Part shown: positions 39,711-49,708 of the stretch, piece after piece
Layout: each line of letters opens with the position of its first letter
Position numbering within the stretch: position 1 is the first letter of the stretch
Assembly (NCBI GenBank): GCA_028869255.1
Contig: CP110972.1
Location: 2,795,001-2,859,000 of the forward strand
Reading direction: 5' to 3'
Source: Pseudomonas poae
GTDB lineage: Bacteria; Pseudomonadota; Gammaproteobacteria; Pseudomonadales; Pseudomonadaceae
Length of the DNA: 64,000 nt
Program-made: the position numbers and the translations under genes
The notes under the pieces: model-generated
The model's input: the letters and a program-made list of their open reading frames with translations, nothing else
Database searches by the model: none
Told to the model about the DNA's origin: nothing

Positions 39711-42700
39711 ATGATTACCGTTCATCCAGCCCAGACACTCTCCTACCTCACCCGAGCCGAACCGAGCTTGCCCGTGACACCTTTGGACTCGGTGACATCC
39801 CACGTCATCGCGCTTTTTCAAAGTCGGTTGACTGACGCTCAAGCTGGCCCTGCACCCACACACTTGAAGGGCCCCGGGGCGCAAACCCAACAGCGGATCG
39901 AACACTTGCTCAGGTTTGCGATAGCACCAGAACAACCCAGTCTGGCCGAGCAAATCAGCAAGTTGATTGAAAATACCCCCTCGCCACTGACTGACCAATC
40001 GCTGAGCAATAAAGTAGCGGCACTGCTTAATCAACCTAGCGCGCTCGATTCGCAAAAAACCTATAAAGAGCTCATCCGGCAACTACTCGAAGACTCACCC
40101 ACCAGTGCACCGAACATTCGAGCGGTGCGGCCTCGCGTGCCGCGACATGCCCTTGATGCCCATTCGGCAACCGCCCCACATACGTCACCCGTAAGGCAGT
40201 TCGCCGATGCGTTGGTCGACCGTGGTGACCGACAGTTGGCCATGAATATCGCCAATAGCTTGGTCCGCCAGCGCCTCGCTTTCGAGAGCGGCGATGATGC
40301 AGATGTCGATGGAAAGGCTGCCATCCCGCCTGACTCTACCTTCGGTCAGGCCTTGGGCGAACTGGGTGACGCGTTGAATTCGGAGCCTTTCAAATCGTTT
40401 GCCGAAACTCACCTGATCGATATTTCCAATGCAGCCTTCACTACCTCTGGTGATCTGTACGATTTCAAGGATGGCAAGATCAAGCAATACTCCCTCGCGC
40501 GGGACAGCGAATGGGCCGCCGCTTCCGCTGCGGTCCTGGCCGCATTAAAAAAAGTGTGTAAGGGGCACTTTGTCGGGATACATGGCTACGATCGAAACTA
40601 CGCACCGGCTGCTCAGGTCGCCTGGTTCTACGGTATGGAACAGGGCAACATCCGAGGTTCAGAGACGTTATCCAACATCAACCAATTGATGCGCAACGGG
40701 ACATTCAACGCGCTCAGCAACACTGACCCGCTCTACGCGAAACACTACGCCCCCATCAAACAACGCCAACGGGACGCCAGCCAACGAATCGCGGATTTAC
40801 CGCTGCCGCAGCTGAAGCAGCGCCTGGCAGAATTTGCGCCTCCAAGCGTTTCACAAAATGTTCAAGAGGCTGACCGGGCCATCGCAGAACAATGCAATCG
40901 GGGGCTGCTGAAGCTGCTGCTCAACCCCCAAGACAGTGACTATGAATCGCCGGTCATGCTCAAGGAGATTCCAGAGTATTCGACGTTCAACCAGGCGCGT
41001 AAAAACCTCCTGACTGCATTGACCGGCAGTGTTTTCACAACGTTTGCGCAAGATAATCAGATTGACCCCACCAGCATCAGCATCCACCCCATAACCGGTG
41101 AGCTGAACGGCAAGAAAAAAGGTATCGAGACCACCATTAGCTTGAACGATATTTCAGGCTGGAGTGATGTCTGGGAAGAAGTAAGGGATGCCGTCCAACA
41201 AATGGCAGCGGGATCGGACACCCCTGTTCAATACCCGACCCCGTCCTCCGCCAAACTGAATGACATCCTGAATTTCTATCACGAACCGGTTCCGCGCCAA
41301 CTAGACGCCAGCCAGACCAACTGGCAGCGACTTAACCTCGTGTCGGTGCTGGAGCGCAGTGACGCCCTGGCCAACAACCACGGTTTTAATGCGCTGATCA
41401 ACAGCGACGCCGACGATACCCGCTCCACCGCCGTGCGCGAAAGCCAACAGACCATTATCCGGCAACTCGCCGGAACGTCCGTGCCGCTCTCGCCCCTTGA
41501 AACCCTGGCCGCCGCTGTCGCCCCCCGTGTGGATACGCAGGTGGAGCCAGAAGATGCCTCGGCCAGCGCCGAGAGCGCACTGGCGGTCGCCGTGCACCGT
41601 GTGATGCTTGAACTGAACACCAACCCGACCGGTGCTACGTCAAAAATGATCGAGCCGATACCGGCCAACAGCCTGTTCGGCCAGTGGTGGGCCCAACTGG
41701 GCAACGCCCTCAAAGGGCGCGGCCTTGCCGAGTGGGCGCGGCAAGAGTCTGTCGAGCTGGCGTCGCTGCGTTTCGATCCCGTGGAAAAAGCGCTGTTCGG
41801 CAAGGTCAATGGGTTTGATCAACGGTTTCCCCTCTTTGCTTTCGCAAACACCTACCCCGAGTACCTCGATGCCCTCACCGCGGTGACGAACGCAGCCCAG
41901 GCACTGGCTGCCAACGGCAAGCCGCTCACGCTGTCCCTCAGCCTGGACAACCGGGCGCCGTACGAATATGTATCCAGCTTTTATGGGATTGATAACAGCA
42001 ACTTCGCCAGCCCTGCATTTGCCGCCAGCACCGCCCTGATCGGGCGTACTCAGAACTTCCCCGAGCACGTGCAAAACCCGGCGAAAAGCCTGGAGCAGTT
42101 GCACCGGCAAAAGACCGCGCTGGGTGATAGCAATGATCGTCATGCGCTCATTAACCAGCTCAAACACGCAAGTATCGAAAATGACGACACCACTCGCTTC
42201 GTTGTCGATCCAAATTCTTCTTACCAGCCCAAAGGCGTCACCACGGTCAAAAGCTTCCTGGCGGGCCAGGGTTTGTATGGCGTCAGCCAGCCGGCCGAGA
42301 CCGAAAACCTGTTAAAGGCACTGCAGACCCCCATGCCGCAGAGCCCGCCGCTGGGCAATAGCTGGGGTTTTCTCTCAACCCCCGCCCCCTCAGCCAGGAA
42401 CAGCGCGACCAGGTCAACCAGCTTGTTGCCGCGCACACAGCATCCAGCGGCAGCCTGCTGGATCATCTGAGCGCGGCGGTGCAGAACCTCAGCACTCATC
42501 CTGTGACTCGCTTGGAACAGCTGCTTTCCAGCCCCAGGGCACAGGCACTGGGCATGGAGCTACAAACGCAGCTTAAGGGGTTCCCTACGCCCATCAGCGT
42601 CAAGCAGTGGCTCTTTACGGCCCTGGTGCTCAACCTGGACCCGCAGGCCGGCAATCAGCGCAACGCACTGGCGGGCTTTGATTTTATGGACAGGGAGAAC

Positions 42701-45700
42701 GTCGGAAAAACGGCGCAGGCAATCTCCGAGTCGTTCACGCAGCACCTGGTGCAACGCCATAAAGTGTCATCCGCCAATGCCGGGATCGCCGCCCACTTGC
42801 TGTTGGCCGGCAAGGCGCCACAGTTTTTGCTGAAGGGTCTGCCGGACACGCTCGTATATGGCACCCCCGAATGGGTCAGCCTGCACACAGCAGTGAACCG
42901 TATTGAGCAGCTTGCCCCAGGTGCGGCAGCCGGTATGACCTACGGGCAAGTCATGGCCCTGCACCAGATAAAACCGCTGTCCAAAGCCGAAGAAAAACAA
43001 TTGCTCAGGGCTCAGATGAACCCGCTGATCGACTGGGGCGTGATTAACCATGTCATCCCCAAAAATGCCGGCGACGCGTACAGCCTGGAGCAACTGCAGT
43101 TGTGTAACACCCGCTTGGCTGAGCAAACCACACAGGTGGCACAGGCCAGGGCGTATTTAAGCGACGTGCCGGTTCCGACTCGAAGATCCCTTGCCCTTGA
43201 GAACCTGAAGGAAAAGTTCGGCGAACAGTTGCCGTACGAGCAGCGAAATCTATGGCGCCAGGACGGTGAAGGCCTCGGGTATCTGGCATCGTCCGTAGAG
43301 GCTTATGAAGCCGGGCAACTGGGTGACGCTTACAAACCACAAAACCTCATAGAGAGATTTCAGGCGAGCTCGTCGGCCTGGGAGGCAAAGGACGCCCGAA
43401 TCCCTATCGACGCGATGTACAAGAAGGCCGCGAGCCTGCCCGACGTTAACGCGCAGTACGAGGCCGCCATCGAAAAGGACTTTGCAGGGCGCCGCACCCA
43501 CTCGATCGTGCAAATCAAAGACCTGTTGTCACGCATTCCGGAGCTGGCCAGCAACCACCTCACTTACGGCCGCCTGGAGTACTACAGCGTCCGCGAACCG
43601 GACACGAGCGTATGGCAACACCTGCAAGCAAAAACCGGTAAAAAGGGCAGCCACGGCATTATTATTCGCTCAACCGACAGCAGCGGTAACGTCAGCGACT
43701 ATGGCGTATTCCCGGATGCCCGGACCGTCAGGAAGCTCGAAGGATTACCCGTGCCCATGCCCATCGGGGGCACGAACCACAGCTTCGGCAAGATCTACGA
43801 TGGCCGCCCGGAAGGTGCTCATTCGTTACCTCTGGACTTCAACGCATTCAGCTCCTCCGCGTCGCCACAGGCCGGCGTCACCAGCGAGGTGATCGTTGAG
43901 CGCATAACACCGCAGACGCTGATCAATGGGGAACTGGTCAACGAAAGCACCGTCACCTTCGGTGCCAACCGCGAAACACAGGCACCCGGCTACTTCAATG
44001 AGGCGTTTGAGCAAATCGCCACAACCCTCGTGGATTCGCACTTCCTGCGCAAAGACGAATTCAAGGCCATCAACCGAGGCCACAACCCGCTGGAAACGCA
44101 ACCGTCGACGTCCCTTGATCGGCTCAACTTTCTGGCGCGGATGATCCCAGGCGTCACCAGCATTGAAGATATCTACCAAGGCAACTATGTCGAGGCCGGC
44201 CGGGACCTGTTCTTCGACGCGCTGGGCATTCTCTTGCCGGTGGGCGTGGGCAAGTTGTGGTCAGTGGCGGCAGACGCCTTTGAGGGGGCGGCGGTGAAGA
44301 CCACCGAAGGTTTGGCGGTCGCCGCCAAGGACATGAGCGCGGACGCCGTAGCCGGCGAAAATCGCGTGCTGTCCAGGCTTCAAAACGGCGATCGGCTGCC
44401 GGGTAGCGCCGAACTTCAAACCCGCTCCGATATCGCCAATGGCAGATTCAACCTTGCCGGTGACATCAAGGAGCCGGTCAAGGCCACTGCCGTGTTCAAT
44501 GACGGCAAATGGTATGCCTACGACACCAAGACAATGGCGCCCTACGGGCCAGCCCTGGAGGACTTCGTCTCGGACACATCTTCGTCCGTAGAACAAGAAA
44601 CCTTTTCCGACGGCGCCAAAGCGCTGGTCACCGAAAAGCCTTTGGCCGCAGACGCGTATACCGTCACGCGCACCCATGGCTTCGACTTGATCAATGAGGG
44701 CAAGGTTTACCGCTACGACACGCGCGAACCGGGCTTGCTGCGTGATCTGGAGTCGGCCGATCATTATAAGCCGCTGGAAGGCTTCGAAGCCTTCTGCCCG
44801 GCCCCCGGTATCGGCGAACGCGTCAAGCGCGGCGCCAACGACACGTGCTTTACCAAGGTCGTCGAGGAAGTGTCCGGCGAGTTGCGCCAGGAGCTTCAGG
44901 CGCTTGAGCACGTGCGCCTGTTTCCCTCAACGCCTAAGTTGCTGCGCAAGGACCAGTTTGTGATTTTCGAGCGCCGCCGCTGGAAAATGGTCGACGGCGA
45001 AATGGGGCCCCAACTGCATCCGGTGCCTGAGAGCAAGCCCATCGCCTACAAACCTAAGATCACCGGCACGCTCAAAAATGAACCCGAGTTCGGTTTTTTC
45101 AACGCACAAAGCAGTGAAGCGCTGGAGCGCGAAACCCGCGTGGTAAAGCTCAACCGCATCAGTGATGCCGTCGACGACAAACGGGAAGTGCGTGGCGTGA
45201 TCGTTAACGGCACGGTAGGCGGCAGTACCGCCAAATACCTGGTGATCGAGGCGGATACCGCCGAGTTTTACTACGCACGATTGGATGGTGCGCCCGGCAG
45301 CGAGCTGACGTTCCACAAATGCACGCCCGATGAGCTATCGATGGTCACGGCTTACCGGAATAAATTCAGCATTCGTCAAGGTGTGGCCAACGTACCATTT
45401 GATGCCGATTTCATTGCACTGCCGAAATTGAATACTGCGTTTGAAGACCTGGAGCGTTCGGGCTACCTGAAAGCGGATATAGATGAGTTAAAAGCCTCTT
45501 GTAAAGACCTGACCAAGGAACAGCAACGCGAGGTTGTCTATCGACTGCAGCGGGCCAAAGCCATCGACAAAGCGGATATCGCCTTGAGGCCGAACCAGGT
45601 TTCCGAATTGGCCAAACCCGCCGAGTTCGCCACCTGGACGACAGAGCAGCAAAACAAATTCTATGCAGAACAGGCAAAAGACAGCGTCAACCGCTCCATG

Positions 45701-46221
45701 AAGGCCACCGGCCTGGGGCCCGGTAACCAAATCCGCTCAAAAGCGGATTTGGCCCGCGCTGAGGCCGCGGGTATGGCGATTGGCTGGTTGCGCAGGACCG
45801 TACCGCATGGGGCGTTAAATCGCTCAGACCTGATTTTGAAGTCCGGGGCCGGAAACTGCGGCGAAATGGCTTTGCTGTCCAAGGACATCATCAAAAAAAG
45901 CGGCGGCCGTGCTTACGAGTGGGCCGCCGGGGACGCGCACGCGTTCACCGTCGTCGGCGGGCCGCCAGTGCTGCCACCCGGTACACCGGACTTTTCAGAA
46001 GCAGCCTGGGCGGATGCCTGGATTGTGGCCCCTGGGCGAACATTGCGTGCCCGGCCCGCGAATATACGCAGCAACTTAAAAAGGTCATGGCCCAATGGGA
46101 ACGCGACAACCTGAAAATCATGGAAGGCGGCCGACCGATCAGCCCGCTGGAGAAGAACTGGATGACTGCACTTATCGTGCAACCCAAGACGCCACTGGCT
46201 CATGGCTATATCGGCGCATAG
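39711..46221 (+). pseudogene. Giant modular toxin/candidate type III effector (~2170 aa), two frameshifts
   Basis: Three consecutive frames (39711-42470, through 46114, and to 46221) join if one base is restored at a C5 run (42379-42383 or 42385-42389) and one near C4 46029-46032; total about 2170 aa. AAGGA precedes the ATG; no signal peptide; N-terminus rich in Ser/Thr/Pro. Three ~215-230-residue modules begin at residues about 205, 420 and 650 (IPPDSTFGQ, IPEYSTFNQ, IPANSLFGQ). The middle resembles large Pseudomonas toxins with a dermonecrotic-toxin-type region (YGRLEYYSVREPDTS, a hydrophobic FDALGILLPVGVGKLW). The last ~130 residues carry GNCGEMA, DAHAFTVVG and a restored P-W segment, a papain/transglutaminase-like Cys-His arrangement. 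Lies between mtlR and mtlE under an hrp box. Confidence 0.75.
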
Positions 46222-46249
46222 CCCGGTGAGGCAGGACCTTGGCGCTATG

Positions 46250-46273
46250 TTCGGATGAATCGTTTCATCCGAA
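46250..46273 (+). terminator. Hairpin after the giant gene
   Basis: TTCGGATGAA and TTCATCCGAA form a perfect 10-bp stem with a 4-base loop (TCGT), 28 bases after the stop of the giant gene. No T-tract follows, so termination would be inefficient or factor-assisted, but the place fits a transcript end ahead of the mtl promoter. Confidence 0.5.
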
Positions 46274-46359
46274 CTGAGCATCAGTGCAAAAAAGTATCAG
46301 TCCAAGTGCGCCCAAGGATTTGTCATAACCCCATTTGAAGGCTGTAATCAACGCACACT

Positions 46360-46382
46360 CTTCCTGGCCGTACGCCAGGAAG
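46360..46382. promoter_or_regulatory. Palindrome in the mtlE leader
   Basis: CTTCCTGGC and GCCAGGAAG are perfect 9-base inverted copies with a 5-base centre, 57 bases before the mtlE ATG. It could be an operator or an mRNA hairpin in the 5' leader. The remainder of 46274-46439 must hold the MtlR-dependent promoter, but I could not define its sites. Confidence 0.45.
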
Positions 46383-46439
46383 ACACAACAACAATAACTG
46401 TCCTTCTGTAGCCCCCTGGGCGCGGAAATGGAGTGCGCG

Positions 46440-47762
46440 ATGAAGTTCACAGCAAAAACTCTGCTTGCCTCGACTTGCATGACAGCATGCATGACCCTCA
46501 GCGCCGTCAGTCTTGGCGCGCAAACCCTGACCATTGCCACCGTCAACAACAGCGACATGATCCGCATGCAAAAGCTCTCGAAAACCTTCGAGACCGAGCA
46601 TCCGGACATCAAGCTGAACTGGGTGGTGCTCGAAGAAAACGTGCTGCGCCAGCGCCTCACCACTGACATCGCGACACAGGGCGGGCAGTTCGATGTGTTG
46701 ACCATTGGTATGTACGAAGCTGCACTCTGGGGTGCGAAGGGCTGGCTGGAGCCGATGAAGGACCTACCGGCATCCTACGACCTCGACGATGTATTCCCTT
46801 CGGTGCGTGACGGTTTGTCCGTCAAGGGCTCGCTGTACGCCCTGCCGTTCTACGCCGAAAGCTCGATTACCTATTACCGCACCGATCTGTTCAAGGACGC
46901 CGGGCTGACCATGCCCGAGCACCCGACCTGGAGCCAGATCGGCGAATTCGCGGCCAAACTCACCGACAAGAGCAAAGAGCAATACGGCCTGTGCCTGCGC
47001 GGTAAAGCCGGTTGGGGCGAGAACATGGCGCTGATCACCACCCTGGCCAACGGCTACGGGGCGCGCTGGTTCGATGAGAAGTGGCAGCCTGAATTCACCG
47101 GCCCCGAGTGGAAGGATGCGCTGAACTTCTACGTCGACACTATGAAGAAATCCGGCCCGCCGGGTGCTTCCAGCAACGGTTTCAACGAAAACCTCGCGCT
47201 GTTCAACAGCGGCAAGTGCGCAATCTGGGTCGACGCCAGCGTGGCCGGCTCGTTTGTCACCGACAAGACCCAAAGCAAGGTCGCCGACCACGTAGGCTTT
47301 ACCTTCGCCCCGCACGAAAAAACCGATAAGGGCACCTCGTGGCTGTACTCCTGGAGCCTGGCGATCCCCACCAGCTCCAAAGCCAAGGACGCCGCCAAAG
47401 TGTTCACCAGCTGGGCCACTTCCAAGGAATATGGCGCATTGGTCGCCAAGACCGACGGCGTTGCCAACGTACCGCCAGGTACGCGCAAGTCGACCTACAG
47501 CGACGAGTACATGAAGGCCGCACCGTTCGCCAAGGTCACCCTGGAATCACTGAAAGTCGCCGACCCGACCAAGCCGACCCTCAAGCCGGTGCCGTATATC
47601 GGTATCCAGTTGGTGACCATTCCTGAGTTCCAGGCGATTGGCACCCAGGTCGGCAAATTCTTCTCGGGCGCGCTGACCGGTCAGCAAACGGTCGATGCCG
47701 CATTGACCGCCGCACAGACCACCACCGAGCGTGAAATGAAGCGGGCCGGCTACCCCAAATAA
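46440..47762 (+). CDS. mtlE: Polyol ABC transporter substrate-binding protein
   Basis: Start at 46440, seven bases after GGAG, gives a signal peptide (MKFTAKTLLASTCMTACMTL, cleavage near SLGAQ). The 440-residue product is a family 1 extracellular solute-binding protein: TLTIATVNNSDMIRMQKLSK, FDVLTIGMYEAALWGAKGWL, LPFYAESSITYYRTDLF, NSGKCAIWVDASVAGSF. In P. fluorescens it binds mannitol, glucitol and arabitol for the MtlFGK transporter. First gene of the mtl operon; a REP doublet separates it from mtlF. Confidence 0.95.
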   Translation: MKFTAKTLLASTCMTACMTLSAVSLGAQTLTIATVNNSDMIRMQKLSKTFETEHPDIKLNWVVLEENVLRQRLTTDIATQGGQFDVLTIGMYEAALWGAKGWLEPMKDLPASYDLDDVFPSVRDGLSVKGSLYALPFYAESSITYYRTDLFKDAGLTMPEHPTWSQIGEFAAKLTDKSKEQYGLCLRGKAGWGENMALITTLANGYGARWFDEKWQPEFTGPEWKDALNFYVDTMKKSGPPGASSNGFNENLALFNSGKCAIWVDASVAGSFVTDKTQSKVADHVGFTFAPHEKTDKGTSWLYSWSLAIPTSSKAKDAAKVFTSWATSKEYGALVAKTDGVANVPPGTRKSTYSDEYMKAAPFAKVTLESLKVADPTKPTLKPVPYIGIQLVTIPEFQAIGTQVGKFFSGALTGQQTVDAALTAAQTTTEREMKRAGYPK

Positions 47763-47799
47763 GGCCGGTACACCCCCGTAAATGTGGGAGCAGGGCTTT

Positions 47800-47886
47800 T
47801 GTGGGAGCTGGCTTGCCTGCGATGCAGACAACTCGGTCTGTCAGTTACACCCAGGTGATGCCATCGCAGGCAAGCCAGCTCCCACA
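47800..47886. repeat. REP-type inverted repeat inside the mtl operon (mtlE-mtlF)
   Basis: TGTGGGAGCTGGCTTGCCTG at the left pairs with the inverted copy ending GCTCCCACA. An extra partial head (AATGTGGGAGCAGGGCTT) lies just before at 47781. It occupies most of the 177-bp gap between the binding-protein gene and the first permease gene. Confidence 0.88.
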
Positions 47887-47939
47887 TTTGATCGCGCTCC
47901 GACTCTGGTTCTGCATGTAATCGACTGGCTTTGATCACC

Positions 47940-48830
47940 ATGAATACAACGCCCAAAAACCGTCTGGCCAACCCCGGCTGGTTCCTCGTCAGCCCCTCGG
48001 TGGCCTTGTTGCTGCTGTGGATGATCGTGCCGCTGGGCATGACCCTGTACTTTTCGCTGATCCGCTACAACCTGCTCTACCCCGGTGAAAACCAATTCGT
48101 GGGGCTGGAGAACTTCACCTACTTCATCACCGACTCGGGCTTCCTGCCCGGCGCCACCAACACCCTGTTGCTGGTAGGCAGCGTGCTGCTGATCAGCGTG
48201 GTGTTCGGCGTGTTGATCAGTGCGTTGCTGGAGGCCAGTGAGTTCTTCGGCCGCGGCCTGGTGCGGGTGCTGTTGATTTCGCCGTTCTTCATCATGCCCA
48301 CCGTCGGTGCGCTGATCTGGAAGAACCTGATTTTCCACCCGGTGTCGGGGATCCTTGCCGCCGTGTGGAAGTTCTTCGGCGCAGAACCCGTGGACTGGCT
48401 CGCGCACTACCCGTTGTTGTCGATCATCATCATTGTCTCGTGGCAGTGGCTGCCCTTCGCCATCCTGCTGCTGATGACCGCCATGCAGTCCCTCGACCAG
48501 GAACAAAAGGAAGCCGCACGCCTGGACGGCGCGGGCGCCATCGCGATTTTCTGGCACCTGACCCTGCCCCACCTGGCCCGCCCGATTGCCGTGGTGGTGA
48601 TGATCGAAACGATCTTTCTGCTCTCGGTGTTCGCCGAAATCTTCACCACCACCAACGGTGGCCCCGGCTACGCCTCGACCAACCTCGCCTACCTGATCTA
48701 CAACCAGGCGCTGGTGCAGTTCGACGTGGGCATGGCGTCGGCCGGCGGCTTGATTGCCGTGGTCATCGCCAATATCGCGGCGATCATCCTGGTGCGGATG
48801 ATCGGCAAAAACCTGACTGACAAGCCTTGA
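47940..48830 (+). CDS. mtlF: Polyol ABC transporter permease
   Basis: 296-residue inner-membrane permease of the MalF type. Start at 47940 (MNTTPKNRLANPGWFLVSPS); the upstream in-frame TTG is less likely. Six transmembrane helices (for example PSVALLLLWMIVPLGMTLYF, LLLVGSVLLISVVFGVLISA) and the ABC-interacting EAA loop EAARLDGAGAIAIFWHLTLP. It pairs with MtlG to form the channel, and the next gene starts 10 bases later. Confidence 0.95.
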   Translation: MNTTPKNRLANPGWFLVSPSVALLLLWMIVPLGMTLYFSLIRYNLLYPGENQFVGLENFTYFITDSGFLPGATNTLLLVGSVLLISVVFGVLISALLEASEFFGRGLVRVLLISPFFIMPTVGALIWKNLIFHPVSGILAAVWKFFGAEPVDWLAHYPLLSIIIIVSWQWLPFAILLLMTAMQSLDQEQKEAARLDGAGAIAIFWHLTLPHLARPIAVVVMIETIFLLSVFAEIFTTTNGGPGYASTNLAYLIYNQALVQFDVGMASAGGLIAVVIANIAAIILVRMIGKNLTDKP

Positions 48831-48840
48831 GGGCCGCGCC

Positions 48841-49671
48841 ATGACGCTTCAACAATCCCGTCGCCTGCAAAGCCTGTTGCTCGGCACGTTGGCCTGGGCC
48901 ATCGCGATCCTGATTTTCTTCCCGATCTTCTGGATGGTGCTGACCAGCTTCAAGACCGAAATCGACGCGTTCGCCACCCCGCCGCAGTTCATCTTCACGC
49001 CGACGCTGGAGAACTACCTGCACATCAACGAGCGCAGCAATTACTTCAGCTACGCCTGGAACTCGGTGCTGATCTCGTTCAGCGCCACCGCGCTGTGCCT
49101 GCTGATCTCGGTGCCGGCCGCTTACTCCATGGCGTTCTACGAAACCAAACGCACCAAGGGCACCCTGCTGTGGATGCTGTCCACCAAGATGCTGCCACCG
49201 GTGGGCGTGCTGATGCCGATCTACCTGCTGGCCAAGAGCTTTGGCCTGCTGGACACACGCATTGCGCTGATCATCATCTACACCCTGATCAACCTGCCGA
49301 TTGTGGTGTGGATGGTTTACACCTACTTCAAGGACATCCCCAAAGACATCCTCGAAGCGGCGCGCCTGGACGGCGCGACCCTGTGGCAGGAAATGGTCCG
49401 GGTGCTGCTGCCGATCGCCAAGGGTGGCCTGGCCTCCACGGTGTTGCTGTCGCTGATCCTGTGCTGGAACGAGGCGTTCTGGTCGCTGAACCTGACCTCG
49501 TCGAATGCCGCGCCGCTGACCGCGCTGATCGCCTCCTACTCCAGCCCCGAAGGCTTGTTCTGGGCCAAATTGTCCGCCGTGTCGACCCTGGCCTGCGCGC
49601 CGATCCTGATTTTTGGCTGGATCAGCCAGAAACAGCTGGTGCGCGGTTTGTCCTTCGGCGCCGTGAAATAA
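48841..49671 (+). CDS. mtlG: Polyol ABC transporter permease
   Basis: 276-residue MalG-type permease. Hydrophobic segments include LGTLAWAIAILIFFPIFWMV and IALIIIYTLINLPIVVWMVY; the EAA loop is EAARLDGATLWQEMVRVLLP. Ends GLSFGAVK as in related carbohydrate permeases. Forms the membrane heterodimer with MtlF, energised by MtlK, whose gene follows after 37 bases. Confidence 0.95.
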   Translation: MTLQQSRRLQSLLLGTLAWAIAILIFFPIFWMVLTSFKTEIDAFATPPQFIFTPTLENYLHINERSNYFSYAWNSVLISFSATALCLLISVPAAYSMAFYETKRTKGTLLWMLSTKMLPPVGVLMPIYLLAKSFGLLDTRIALIIIYTLINLPIVVWMVYTYFKDIPKDILEAARLDGATLWQEMVRVLLPIAKGGLASTVLLSLILCWNEAFWSLNLTSSNAAPLTALIASYSSPEGLFWAKLSAVSTLACAPILIFGWISQKQLVRGLSFGAVK

Positions 49672-49708
49672 CCGGCTTCTTATAAAAAATTGCATGTGGA
49701 GGCCCATC

